Source: JAAFIP01 sp043774625
GTDB taxonomy: Bacteria > Pseudomonadota > Gammaproteobacteria > Burkholderiales > Burkholderiaceae_C
Assembly (NCBI GenBank): GCA_043774625.1
Contig: JAYVTG010000113.1
Coordinates: forward strand, 1 to 64,000
DNA length: 64,000 nt
Direction of reading: 5' to 3'
Made by a program: the position numbers and the translations under genes. Position 1 is the stretch's first letter, and each line of letters begins with the position of its first letter. This document shows positions 17,321 through 26,396 of the stretch, in pieces. Under the pieces are notes generated by a model. That model saw only the letters and a list, made by a program, of their open reading frames with translations. It did no database searches and was not told the DNA's origin.

Positions 17321-19309
17321 CTACAGTTTTTCTGCCAATTGCTCCAAAATCGCCGGGTTCTCCAAAGTAGAGGTGTCTTGCGTGATCGCCTCGCCTTTTG
17401 CAATCGAGCGCAGCAAGCGGCGCATGATTTTGCCGCTGCGGGTTTTGGGCAGGTTGTCGCCAAAGCGGATGTCTTTGGGTTTGGCAATCGGGCCGATTTC
17501 TTTGGCCACCCAGGCGCGCAGCTCGTTGGCGATTTTGACGGCTTCTTCGCCTGTGGGGCGCGCGCGCTTCAAAACCACAAAGGCGCAAACGGCTTCGCCA
17601 GTCAAATCGTCGGGGCGGCCCACTACGGCGGCTTCGGCTACCAGGTCGGTTTTGGAGACGAGTGCAGATTCAATCTCCATCGTGCCCAAACGGTGGCCAG
17701 ACACGTTGAGCACGTCGTCAATGCGGCCCGTGATGCGGAAGTAGCCACGGTCAACCGAGCGTACTGCGCCGTCGCCTGCCAGGTAATAAGTGCCGCCCAT
17801 CTCAGGCGGGAAGTAGCTTTTTACAAAACGGTCGGGGTCGTTCCAGATGGTGCGAATCATGCTTGGCCAAGGGCGCTTGACGACCAGCATACCGCCCGAG
17901 CCATTGGGCACATCGGCACCCACTTCGTCCACAATTGCAGCCATGATGCCGGGCAGCGGCAGCGTGCAGCTGCCCGGCACCAGGGGCGTGGCTCCGGGCA
18001 GGGGCGTCATCATGTGACCGCCTGTTTCGGTCTGCCAAAAGGTGTCCACAATCGGGCACTTCTCGTTGCCCACGTGCTTGTGGTACCACATCCATGCCTC
18101 GGGGTTGATGGGCTCGCCCACACTGCCCAAAATGCGCAGGCTGCTTAAATCGGAACTTTTGGGGTGCACTTTGTCATCCGCTTCTGAAGCTTTGATGAGC
18201 GAGCGAATCGCCGTGGGCGCGGTGTAAAACACGGAAACCTTGTGCTTTTCGATCATCTGCCAAAAGCGGCCCGCGTTGGGGAAGGTGGGAATACCTTCAA
18301 AAACGACTTGCGTAGCGCCTGCGGCCAGTGGGCCGTATGCGACGTAGGTGTGGCCGGTGATCCAGCCGATGTCTGCCGTACACCAAAAAACGTCGGCAGG
18401 GCGAATGTCAAAAGTCCAGTCCATCGTGAGTTTGGCCCACAGCAAATAGCCACCCGTGCTGTGCTGCACGCCCTTGGGTTTGCCAGTGGAGCCGCTGGTG
18501 TACAAGATGAAAAGTGGGTGTTCGGCTCCCACCATTTCAGCCGCACACGTGGTGCTCTGGCCATTCACCGCATCGGTAAACGTGACGTCTCGGCCTGCGA
18601 CCATGTTGCATGCAGTTTGCGTGCGCTGGTACACAAAGATATTTTTGATACTCTCGCAGCCACCCAATGCCAAGCCTTCGTCTACGATGGCTTTGAGCGG
18701 CAATTCTTTGCCACCGCGCATTTGGTAATTGGCTGTGATGACAGCCACGGCACCTGCGTCGATGATGCGTTCTTGCAAACTTTTGGCAGAAAAGCCACCG
18801 AACACCACAGAGTGTGTTGCGCCAATGCGTGCGCAAGCTTGCATGGCCACTACGCCTTGCGTCGTCATAGGCATGTAGATCAGCACACGGTCACCGCGCT
18901 TAATGCCTTTGGCCTTGAGCGCGTTGGCAAACTGGCTGACCTGGGCCAACAACTCCTTGAAGGTAACCTTGGTTACCGCACCATCGTCGGCTTCAAAAAT
19001 AATCGCGGTTTTGTTCTCAACAGGCGTGCCGATATGTTTGTCCAGGCAGTTGAAAGACGCATTCAACTCGCCATCGTCAAACCATTTGTAAAACGGTGCT
19101 TTGGATTCGTCCAGCGTTTTGGTAAACGGCTTGTTCCACACCAGATTCTCGCGCGCCAGACGCGCCCAGTAGCCTTCAAAATCATCCGCAGCTTCTTTGC
19201 ACAAGGCATCGTAGGCGGCCATGCCTGAAATGCGCGCGCCTTGCATAGCGGCAGCGGGTGGTGGGAAAACGCGGTTTTCAACCAGATTGTTTTCAATGGC
19301 GGTGCTCAT
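17321..19309 (-). CDS. acsA: Acetyl-CoA synthetase
   Basis: Converts acetate, ATP and CoA to acetyl-CoA via acetyl-AMP. The 662-residue protein has the AMP-binding motif YTSGSTGKPKG, the TVYWTADIGW-like block (FWCTADIGWITGH), WQTETGGHM, and the C-terminal PKTRSGKIMRR motif whose Lys is the usual acetylation control site. Length and all motifs are normal. It is monocistronic; the 218 bp upstream (19310-19527) hold no gene I can support. Confidence 0.96.
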   Translation of the reverse strand: MSTAIENNLVENRVFPPPAAAMQGARISGMAAYDALCKEAADDFEGYWARLARENLVWNKPFTKTLDESKAPFYKWFDDGELNASFNCLDKHIGTPVENKTAIIFEADDGAVTKVTFKELLAQVSQFANALKAKGIKRGDRVLIYMPMTTQGVVAMQACARIGATHSVVFGGFSAKSLQERIIDAGAVAVITANYQMRGGKELPLKAIVDEGLALGGCESIKNIFVYQRTQTACNMVAGRDVTFTDAVNGQSTTCAAEMVGAEHPLFILYTSGSTGKPKGVQHSTGGYLLWAKLTMDWTFDIRPADVFWCTADIGWITGHTYVAYGPLAAGATQVVFEGIPTFPNAGRFWQMIEKHKVSVFYTAPTAIRSLIKASEADDKVHPKSSDLSSLRILGSVGEPINPEAWMWYHKHVGNEKCPIVDTFWQTETGGHMMTPLPGATPLVPGSCTLPLPGIMAAIVDEVGADVPNGSGGMLVVKRPWPSMIRTIWNDPDRFVKSYFPPEMGGTYYLAGDGAVRSVDRGYFRITGRIDDVLNVSGHRLGTMEIESALVSKTDLVAEAAVVGRPDDLTGEAVCAFVVLKRARPTGEEAVKIANELRAWVAKEIGPIAKPKDIRFGDNLPKTRSGKIMRRLLRSIAKGEAITQDTSTLENPAILEQLAEKL

Positions 19310-19527
19310 GGTGGAGTCTCCAAACTGTAAAAAATTGCACGTAATATCGGGCTTCGCTCTTACTAGGCTCTGACTTACTGTGAACCTACGAATTTACCAC
19401 CTCTCGGCTGTAGACAGCTCACACAGCGCGGCTGTCAATCGCCACTACAATTAAAGTATCGGTAAATATCGCTCAAAAGCGTCACCCACAACAAAACCGC
19501 CAACCATTACCCAAACCTGATTTCACC

Positions 19528-20166
19528 ATGTCTCAATCAATCGCTTCTGGCAAGCCAATGGCTCGCCGCATGAACCCTCTTTCGCGCATAATTTTTTCCA
19601 GCCGCTGGCTACAAATGCCGCTGTATCTGGGCCTGATTTTGGCGCAAGCCGTGTATGTATATCACTTTGGCGTGGAGCTGTCCCACCTGATTGGCGCTGC
19701 TTTTGGCAATCAAGGCGATATTGACGCGCTGGTAAAAAGCATTGGCTATGTGTCTGAAGCCAAGCTCACCGGGCTGAACGAAACAGTCATCATGCTCGTG
19801 GTGCTGGCGCTGATAGACGTGGTGATGATCTCCAACCTGCTGATCATGGTGATTGTGGGCGGCTACGAGACTTTTGTCAGCCGCATGAATCTGGAAGATC
19901 ACCCCGACCAGCCCGAATGGCTCAGCCATGTGAACGCCAGCGTGCTGAAAGTGAAGCTGGCAACGGCCATCATCGGCATTTCATCCATTCACCTGCTGAA
20001 AACCTTTATCAACGCTGCCAACTACACCGAAAAAGTGTTGATGTGGCAAACCATCATCCACATCACGTTTTTGCTCAGCGCCATGGCGATTGCCTATACC
20101 GACAAGTTGATGGCCCGCCAAGACCATGATGCCAAAAAGGTAGATGGCAGAGCGAATAATGACTGA
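19528..20166 (+). CDS. UPF0114 (YqhA/TIGR00645) membrane protein
   Basis: A 212-residue protein with about four membrane helices and the family patterns SRWLQMPLYLGLILAQAVYVY and DVVMISNLLIMVIVGGYETFVS. The role of the family is unknown. It precedes fumarase by 46 bp in the same direction. Confidence 0.88.
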   Translation: MSQSIASGKPMARRMNPLSRIIFSSRWLQMPLYLGLILAQAVYVYHFGVELSHLIGAAFGNQGDIDALVKSIGYVSEAKLTGLNETVIMLVVLALIDVVMISNLLIMVIVGGYETFVSRMNLEDHPDQPEWLSHVNASVLKVKLATAIIGISSIHLLKTFINAANYTEKVLMWQTIIHITFLLSAMAIAYTDKLMARQDHDAKKVDGRANND

Positions 20167-20212
20167 TGGTCGTAACCCAAGCCATGAATGAACTGAATTG
20201 AAGAGATCCACC

Positions 20213-21772
20213 ATGACCACCATCAAAGCAAACGACCTGATTGAGACCATCTGCGCCGCGCTGCAGTACATCAGCTACTACCATCCCGCTGACTACATCG
20301 CCCATCTGGCGCGCGCCTATGAGCGAGAGCAAAGCCCCGCAGCCAAAGACGCCATCGCACAGATTTTGACCAATAGCCGCATGAGCGCTGAGGGCCACCG
20401 CCCGATTTGCCAGGACACCGGCATCGTCAACGTGTTTTTGAAGGTGGGTATGGACGTGCGCTGGGAAGGCTTTGAAGCCTTTGGCGGCAGCCTGGACAAC
20501 GCCGTGAACGAAGGTGTACGCCGTGGCTACAACTTTGCCGACAACAAGTTGCGCGGCTCCATAGTGGCCGACCCGCAGTTTGAGCGCAAGAACACGCAAG
20601 ACAACACGCCAGCGGTGATCGTGACCGAAATCGTGCCGGGCGACACGGTTGACATTACCGTGGCGGCGAAAGGCGGCGGCTCTGAGAATAAAAGCAAACT
20701 GGTGATGCTCAACCCCAGCGACAGCGTGGTGGACTGGGTGCTCAAGACGGTGCCCACCATGGGCGCGGGCTGGTGCCCACCGGGCATGCTAGGTATTGGC
20801 ATTGGTGGCACGGCAGAAAAGGCCGTGCTGATGGCCAAGCAAAGCTTGATGGAAGACATCGATATGTACGAGCTGCAGGCCAAAGCCCAATCTGGCGCTG
20901 CGCTGAGCAAAACCGAAGCCCTGCGCCTGGAACTGCACGACAAGGTCAACGCGCTGGGCATAGGCGCGCAGGGCTTGGGCGGGCTCACCACGGTACTGGA
21001 CATCAAAATCAAGATGTACCCTACGCATGCCGCTGGCAAACCCGTGGCCATGATTCCCAACTGCGCCGCTACCCGCCATGCCCATGTGGTGATGGACGGC
21101 AGCGGCCCGGTGTATTTGTACCCGCCATCGCTGGACCTGTGGCCCGACGTGCACTGGACGCCCGACGTGCAAAAAAGCCAGCGCATAGACCTGAACACCC
21201 TGACCAAAGAGCAGGTCGCCAGCTGGAAGCCCGGCCAAACCCTGCTGCTCAACGGCAAAATGTTGACTGGGCGCGACGCTGCGCACAAACGCATTCAAGA
21301 CATGCTGGCCAAAGGAGAAAAGCTGCCGGTAGACTTCTATAACCGCGTGATTTACTACGTCGGCCCCGTAGACCCCGTGCGCAACGAAGCCGTGGGTCCC
21401 GCTGGCCCCACCACCGCCACCCGCATGGACAAATTCACCGACATGATGCTCGCCGAGACCGGTCTGATCAGCATGATCGGCAAAGCCGAGCGCGGCCCCT
21501 CAGGCATTGAAGCCATCAAAAAGCACAAGTCCGCTTACTTGATGGCCGTGGGCGGCGCCGCCTACCTGGTGTCCAAAGCCATCAAAACCGCCAAAGTGGT
21601 GGGTTTTGCCGACCTGGGCATGGAAGCGATTTACGAGTTTGACGTGGTCGACATGCCCGTCACTGTGGCGGTAGACGCCCTAGGCACCAGCGTGCACAAC
21701 ACTGGCCCAGCGGAATGGCAAAAGCGCATTGCGACGGGCGAATTTAAAGGAATTACTGTCGCAAGTCATTGA
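20213..21772 (+). CDS. Class I (iron-sulfur) fumarate hydratase
   Basis: Hydrates fumarate to malate in the TCA cycle. The 519-residue protein carries the class I layout: N-terminal domain with RPICQDTGIVNVFLKVG (first cluster Cys), CPPGMLGIGIGGTAEKA, IPNCAATRH, then the C-terminal beta domain (LTGRDAAHKRI; VGPAGPTTATRMDKF). It depends on a labile [4Fe-4S] cluster. The ATG at 20213 is preferred over an in-frame TTG at 20198. Confidence 0.94.
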   Translation: MTTIKANDLIETICAALQYISYYHPADYIAHLARAYEREQSPAAKDAIAQILTNSRMSAEGHRPICQDTGIVNVFLKVGMDVRWEGFEAFGGSLDNAVNEGVRRGYNFADNKLRGSIVADPQFERKNTQDNTPAVIVTEIVPGDTVDITVAAKGGGSENKSKLVMLNPSDSVVDWVLKTVPTMGAGWCPPGMLGIGIGGTAEKAVLMAKQSLMEDIDMYELQAKAQSGAALSKTEALRLELHDKVNALGIGAQGLGGLTTVLDIKIKMYPTHAAGKPVAMIPNCAATRHAHVVMDGSGPVYLYPPSLDLWPDVHWTPDVQKSQRIDLNTLTKEQVASWKPGQTLLLNGKMLTGRDAAHKRIQDMLAKGEKLPVDFYNRVIYYVGPVDPVRNEAVGPAGPTTATRMDKFTDMMLAETGLISMIGKAERGPSGIEAIKKHKSAYLMAVGGAAYLVSKAIKTAKVVGFADLGMEAIYEFDVVDMPVTVAVDALGTSVHNTGPAEWQKRIATGEFKGITVASH

Positions 21773-21780
21773 TTTTTATA

Positions 21781-21825
21781 AATTTCTACCAGAATTCTTG
21801 AAAAATTAATATTTTGGTAGAAATT
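21781..21825. promoter_or_regulatory. AT-rich inverted repeat upstream of the nucleotidyltransferase gene
   Basis: AATTTCTACCA (21781-21791) and TGGTAGAAATT (21815-21825) are perfect 11-bp inverted repeats around a 23-bp AT-rich spacer, 18 bp before the next start codon. It could be an operator or part of the promoter; there is no T-run for a normal terminator. The very low GC of this 70-bp gap contrasts with both neighbouring genes. Confidence 0.55.
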
Positions 21826-21843
21826 AAATAAAATCAGATACTC

Positions 21844-22905
21844 ATGATCTATCAGTCCTTTGACTACATTCCCTACACGTCTGACGCACAACGCACCATC
21901 GCCAATTTGGAGCAAGGCTACAGCGCCTGGTTAGACACCGAGCGTGATATGGCCAAGTTGCCGCTTTCCATGTATTGGGCGGCGAAGAACGACACTGATT
22001 ACCTCACGGCAAAGCTACATGCCAAAGACAACGGTACCAGCATGGGTGCGCGCAGCGAGGCCACAGAAGCGCGCTTTGCCGCATACACCGCCGAAAAGAC
22101 GTCGTTACAAGGCCGGCTGCAGCAGCAAACCGAAATGCTCAATCAGCGCGCTGCGCTCTATCGCACGCGTGAGTTGCGGCTGCCGCAAATGGTGGACGAG
22201 CCTGCAGAGATCTTGCGCAAACTCGACATTGAAGAGCTGCTGGGCAGCGATGTGATGGTGGTTGGCACCAATGCCTTTTCTGCTTACGAGCTGGCTTGCG
22301 GGGCGAGGTTCCCGGTTGGTAATGAGACGACGCAAGACTTTGACATGGCATGGTGCCGCACTACCAAGGCGTCGCTGGTTGCAGTGGGCAACGGCGCATC
22401 TGTAAAACAGAAGAAAACCATTTTTTCGCTTTTGCGCAGCATTGATAAAACCTACAAGATCAACCCAAGGCGTCCGAACCAGGCCATCAACGCCTCCGGT
22501 TATGAAGTTGAGTTGCTTGCAGCCCCCAGCACCCATCCATTACCCAAAGAAGAAGCTTTTGACCCGATGGCCACTTTGGTTGAACAAGAGTGGCTGCTGC
22601 TGGGCACCCCCATCAGTGCTGTGGTTGCAACCCAGCGTGGGCGCGTTTGCCCGCTGGTGGTACCTGACCCGCGCTGGATGGCGCTGCACAAATTATGGTT
22701 GGCTGATAAACCGGAGCGCCGCGCAGACAAACGCGATAAAGACCGCAGGCAAGGTAACGTGCTCATGGATGCTGTGCGCCACTTTCTCACTGCGTCACAC
22801 CCTATCAACATAGACTTCGTGATGGATCTACCGACCGAGCTACAGCCCGTATTTGACGCCTGGTGCGCAGAGCGCCAGTTTGTACCCGGCAAGCAAGCAT
22901 CATGA
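21844..22905 (+). CDS. GSU2403-type nucleotidyltransferase-fold protein
   Basis: A 353-residue protein I place in the GSU2403 family of nucleotidyltransferase-fold proteins. It has MVVGTNAFSAYELACGARF followed by TTQDFDMAW, the expected D-x-D pair of the transferase active site, and a C-terminal block VVPDPRWMALHKLWLA. An N-terminal helical region (residues 15-120) precedes it. Family function is unproven; some relatives sit in toxin-antitoxin or defence settings. Its stop codon overlaps the murI start (ATGA), an unexpected partnership with cell wall synthesis. Confidence 0.7.
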   Translation: MIYQSFDYIPYTSDAQRTIANLEQGYSAWLDTERDMAKLPLSMYWAAKNDTDYLTAKLHAKDNGTSMGARSEATEARFAAYTAEKTSLQGRLQQQTEMLNQRAALYRTRELRLPQMVDEPAEILRKLDIEELLGSDVMVVGTNAFSAYELACGARFPVGNETTQDFDMAWCRTTKASLVAVGNGASVKQKKTIFSLLRSIDKTYKINPRRPNQAINASGYEVELLAAPSTHPLPKEEAFDPMATLVEQEWLLLGTPISAVVATQRGRVCPLVVPDPRWMALHKLWLADKPERRADKRDKDRRQGNVLMDAVRHFLTASHPINIDFVMDLPTELQPVFDAWCAERQFVPGKQAS

Positions 22906-23708
22906 CCGCCCCCTCCCCCATCGGTGTCTTCGACTCCGGCATTGGCGGCCTGAGCATTTTGAAAGCCTTGCGCCAGGCCATGCCGCAGGAGCGGTTTGTG
23001 TATTTTGCCGACACTGCGCACAACCCCTATGGCGAGAAGAGCGAGGCTTTTGTCATAGACCGTTCGCACGCCATCACCCAGCAACTGGTGCAAGGCTATG
23101 GCATCAAGGCGCTGGTGGTGGCCTGCAACACGGCTACGGCGGCGGCTATTGCACTGTTAAGGGCCGAGCACCCGCTTTTGCCCATCGTTGGCGTAGAACC
23201 TGCTCTTAAACCCGCCGTAGCCGTCAGCAAAACCAGGCGCATCGCCGTGCTGGCCACGCGCGGCACGCTGCAAAGCGCTAAATTCGCGGCCCTATTGCAG
23301 TCTTTGCATGGTCAAGCCGAATTTATTTGCACCCCCTGCGACGGTTTGGCCGAGCAGATCGAGCGCAGCGCGCAGCAGCATGATGCTACACAATTAATAG
23401 CTGCTTGCGCACATTCCACGCTGGCTTGTGGCAGTTTTGGCACCCAAAATGCAGAAATAGACACCTTGGTGCTCGGTTGCACGCATTACCCGCTGGTATT
23501 GCCCTACTTTCGCCAAACCGTGGGCCCGCAAGTGCAGATTGTGGACAACGGCGAGGCGGTGGCGCGGCGCACGCTGCAGTTGCTGACTGGTAATATCGCC
23601 TCGCCTGGGGCGCCCGGCAACGCAGCTAGCAATGGCGGCCGTCTTGTGCTGCTGTCTAGCGGCGACGTGCAGGTGCTGCAGCATGCTGTTCAGTATTTTG
23701 GTAGCTAA
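22902..23708 (+). CDS. murI: Glutamate racemase
   Basis: Makes D-glutamate for peptidoglycan. The 268-residue product starts IGVFDSGIGGLS with the first catalytic region, has VVACNTATAAAI (Cys) and VLGCTHYPLVLPYF (second Cys). The ATG at 22902 overlaps the upstream stop codon (ATGA). A 41-bp repeat at 23385-23425 encodes ATQLIAACAHSTLA just before the second catalytic cysteine block. Confidence 0.94.
   Translation: MTAPSPIGVFDSGIGGLSILKALRQAMPQERFVYFADTAHNPYGEKSEAFVIDRSHAITQQLVQGYGIKALVVACNTATAAAIALLRAEHPLLPIVGVEPALKPAVAVSKTRRIAVLATRGTLQSAKFAALLQSLHGQAEFICTPCDGLAEQIERSAQQHDATQLIAACAHSTLACGSFGTQNAEIDTLVLGCTHYPLVLPYFRQTVGPQVQIVDNGEAVARRTLQLLTGNIASPGAPGNAASNGGRLVLLSSGDVQVLQHAVQYFGS
23385..23425 (-). 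repeat. 41-bp interspersed repeat, copy 6 (inside murI)
   Basis: Minus-strand reading begins GCCAGCGTGGAATGTGCGCA and ends ATTAATTGTGTAGC. It is close to the consensus and is translated in frame within murI. Confidence 0.88.
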
Positions 23709-23719
23709 AACCGCTTAAT

Positions 23720-23760
23720 GCCAGCGTAGAATATGCGCAAGCAGCTACTTTATTAATAGC
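23720..23760 (+). repeat. 41-bp interspersed repeat, copy 7
   Basis: Begins GCCAGCGTAGAATATGCGCA and ends TTTATTAATAGC, close to consensus. It fills most of the gap between murI and the convergent unknown gene, only about 300 bp from the copy inside murI and in the opposite orientation. Confidence 0.9.
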
Positions 23761-23782
23761 ACTACCGGTCCAAAACCCCAAA

Positions 23783-24415
23783 CTAGGCAACCAGGTCACC
23801 CAGGTGCCCGTTGGCGCAAAAGGTTTCAAACCAAAACTCATTGACGTAATGGTGCCCCATCGGATGGTGGCCACAGATCAGTTCTTTGCCAGCCCACACG
23901 CCATGCCAAAACTGGCGCAGTAACTGGCCTTTGGCATCGGTGTAGCAGGCAGTCACACCTACAAACAGGTTGCCGTCTTCTGTCTTGGTAAACACCTTTT
24001 CCAGGCACAGGGCGTCCAAACCGGTGGTCAGCGCCGCTATGCGGGGCGCCGTCCAGCGCGCGCCCGTTGCCTTGGCATCGTCGCTTTCTACGGTATAGCG
24101 CAAAGCCAAGCCGTCGGTAGCCACGACCACCAGCACGCCATTGCCCGCCATGCCCACGGCAAACGACGTGCCTTGCAAACCCGTGCTCACCAGTCGGCCC
24201 GCTCTTTTGATGGCGTTGCCCGTATCGTAGCTCCAGATAAAACCGTCTGACCCGATGGAGAAAGATTCTTGCTTGCCTTTGGAATTGTTGACCAGCACCG
24301 TATTTTTCCATAACGGTTTTGCTGGCACCTTGTCCACGGGTGAGCTGCGAAAACCAGCCCAGAGTTGGCGCGGCGCCTGGAGTGGCAGATTAGACATAGC
24401 AGCTACAGCATTCAT
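23783..24415 (-). CDS. Protein of unknown function, possible beta-propeller fragment
   Basis: A 210-residue protein that I do not recognise. It is rich in beta-prone segments with repeated patterns of the type GSDGFIWSYDTG, GNGVLVVVATDGLALRYTV and EDGNLFVGVTACY, which suggests two or three propeller-like blades. The C-terminus carries several His and Cys (ICGHHPMGHHYVNEFWFETFC). There is no signal peptide. It is divergent from the winged-helix regulator at 24680 and shares its upstream region, so joint control is plausible. Confidence 0.55.
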   Translation of the reverse strand: MNAVAAMSNLPLQAPRQLWAGFRSSPVDKVPAKPLWKNTVLVNNSKGKQESFSIGSDGFIWSYDTGNAIKRAGRLVSTGLQGTSFAVGMAGNGVLVVVATDGLALRYTVESDDAKATGARWTAPRIAALTTGLDALCLEKVFTKTEDGNLFVGVTACYTDAKGQLLRQFWHGVWAGKELICGHHPMGHHYVNEFWFETFCANGHLGDLVA

Positions 24416-24548
24416 GTGTGACAGACTTCCATATTAAGGTGTGACAGGCTAATAAATGAACTCGGGATATTGTTTTGGGGTTCTTGTTTGGCATGGATGA
24501 AGTATCTGCCTAACGGGCCTTTATGTCGTGAATGAAACCTTTAACGCT

Positions 24549-24616
24549 CTTAAACAATTAGCTACAAAAGCTTAAAACTGCCTAAAAATCTTAAAATTTC
24601 TTAAAATTCCTGAAAT
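24549..24616. promoter_or_regulatory. Helically phased CTTAAAA-type repeats upstream of the winged-helix regulator
   Basis: Motifs CTTAAAC (24549), CTTAAAA (24571), CCTAAAAA (24580), CTTAAAA (24590), CTTAAAA (24600) and CCTGAAA (24609) recur about every 10 bp, one DNA turn. This fits tandem half-sites for an OmpR/CadC-type winged helix, or intrinsically bent A-tract DNA. The rest of the 264-bp gap (24416-24679) shows nothing else I can name. Confidence 0.5.
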
Positions 24617-24679
24617 TAGGTGCTAAAGTCGTTTCGCAATTACAACTAAAACAGCTCCTAACGAGACGTACTTCACAAA

Positions 24680-26365
24680 GTGGCCACAGAACTCGCTTTT
24701 TCCCATTGCCTGCTACGCATGCACGAACGCCAGTTGCTGGTAAATGCAGCACCCGTGGCCCTGGGTGCACGTGCCTTTGACGTGCTGTGCACCCTGGCCA
24801 TGCGCGCGGGGCAACTGGTGAGCAAGGCTGAGCTGTTTGAGCAGGTGTGGCCAGGCATGGTGGTAGAAGAAAACAACCTGCAGGTGCACATATCGACCCT
24901 GCGCAAACTGATCGGGGCTGAGCTGATAGCCACCGTGCCAGGTCGGGGTTACCGGTTTACCGCACGCGTGAGCACACCAGATGCTCAGCCTGCAAATGCT
25001 TCCTCCGCTCACGTCAATGGCGAAGCTGCACTGCTTGCAGCTGCCACTCCCACAGCTAGTACTGCCAGCGCGGCAAAGGCCTCGTTCGCAGCTGCTACAC
25101 CCGTAGCGCTAGTAGCACCCCTAACAGCAATAGATGCCCTGCCCGCCGCCACAGCGTCACGTTCCATCGCCGTGCTGCCCTTTGCCAATTTGAGCAACGA
25201 CCCCGAGCAGGAATATTTTTCAGACGGACTGGCCGAAGACATCATCTCCAAGCTCACGCGCTCGTCGTGGCTGTACGTCATTGCCCGCAATTCGTCTTTT
25301 GCCTATCGCCAGCCCACTGCACCTGGGTCATCTGGCGCCAACACCGATTCAGCCGAAATTTGCCGCGCCTTGGGCGCACGCTACCTCGTCACAGGCACGG
25401 TGCGCAGGTCAGGCAACACCGTGCGCATCACCGCTGAACTGCTGGACGGACACAGCAAGGAAACCCTGTGGTCGCACCGGTTTGACCGCCCGCTGGACGA
25501 CTTGTTTACTGTGCAAAACACTATTTCTACCAGTATCGTCAGCGCCATAGAACCCGTGTATTTACGGCGTGAAGAGTTTTTGACCAGCCAGCTGGAAGCC
25601 CCCGACATGAAGCACTGGGAGCTGCTGATGCGTGCGCGTTGGCATTTTTGGCGCAGCTCGCGCGAACAAAATGACAAAGCGCGTCTGCACCTGACCCAGG
25701 CATTGGAATCCCAACCCGACGACCCTGCCTGCCTGTCTCTGATGTCATTCACTTACATGGCCAGCGTGTGGAGTGGCTGGTCACAAGACCCCAGAGGCGA
25801 TATTCTGCAAGCCAACCGCCTGGCCCTGCGTGCGGTGCGCCAGGACGACACCGACAGCTACGCCCACTTCACGCTGGGCACGGCATTGTCGCTCACGGGC
25901 AATCTGCCTCAGGCCATTGCCGAAATGGAATATGCCTTGACCCTGTACCCGCAGTTTGCAGGCGCAGCAGGAGAGCTGGGCCGATTGCTGGCTTTTTCTG
26001 GCCAGACGGACGAAGCGGTGGAATACGTGCTGCAAGCCATCGACGCCAGCCCGCACGACCCGCACCTTAGCCTGTGGGTACGCACACGCGCCGTCGCCTG
26101 CTTTATTGACGGTGACTATGTGCAAGCCACCCGTTACGCGCAAGAAGCCACGGCCAAGCGCTCAGACTGGTTTTTTAACTATTACCTGCTAGCCGCATGC
26201 CAGTCGGCTACAGGCAATTTGGAAGCAGCGCAAAAAACACTGCAACTGGCAGGCACTTTTGGCTCCTACAGCATGAACGCTTTGCGCTTTGGCCACCCGT
26301 TTGCAAACTCGCAGATGATGGATCGTTTTGTAGGTTACCTGCAGCAGGCAGGATGGAACGGTTAA
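24680..26365 (+). CDS. CadC-type winged-helix regulator with TolB-like and TPR domains
   Basis: A 561-residue protein. Residues 5-98 form an OmpR/CadC-type winged helix (ARAFDVLCTLAMRAGQLVSK, then VPGRGYRFTA). After an Ala-rich linker, residues 160-300 match the TolB-like domain common in these regulators (SIAVLPFANLSNDPEQEYF), and residues 310-550 are TPR-like repeats. No membrane helix is evident, so it is probably soluble. The start is GTG at 24680. It is followed 31 bp downstream by the flavoprotein gene and preceded by phased repeats, suggesting autoregulation and control of that gene. Confidence 0.82.
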   Translation: MATELAFSHCLLRMHERQLLVNAAPVALGARAFDVLCTLAMRAGQLVSKAELFEQVWPGMVVEENNLQVHISTLRKLIGAELIATVPGRGYRFTARVSTPDAQPANASSAHVNGEAALLAAATPTASTASAAKASFAAATPVALVAPLTAIDALPAATASRSIAVLPFANLSNDPEQEYFSDGLAEDIISKLTRSSWLYVIARNSSFAYRQPTAPGSSGANTDSAEICRALGARYLVTGTVRRSGNTVRITAELLDGHSKETLWSHRFDRPLDDLFTVQNTISTSIVSAIEPVYLRREEFLTSQLEAPDMKHWELLMRARWHFWRSSREQNDKARLHLTQALESQPDDPACLSLMSFTYMASVWSGWSQDPRGDILQANRLALRAVRQDDTDSYAHFTLGTALSLTGNLPQAIAEMEYALTLYPQFAGAAGELGRLLAFSGQTDEAVEYVLQAIDASPHDPHLSLWVRTRAVACFIDGDYVQATRYAQEATAKRSDWFFNYYLLAACQSATGNLEAAQKTLQLAGTFGSYSMNALRFGHPFANSQMMDRFVGYLQQAGWNG

Positions 26366-26396
26366 TTATTACTAATTTCTTCTTAGGGAGCTTGAC

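Noticed and set aside
18242..19228. Long open frame (328 codons) antisense to acsA.
   Set aside because: acsA is a complete, conserved gene; the opposite frame is open because of its codon bias and encodes no recognisable motif.
25076..25119. Possible extra copy of the 41-bp repeat inside the winged-helix/TPR regulator (GCCAGCGCGGC...GTAGC).
   Set aside because: It needs a gap (44 bp) and matches only at the ends and AGCTGCTA; Ala-rich coding sequence can produce this by chance.
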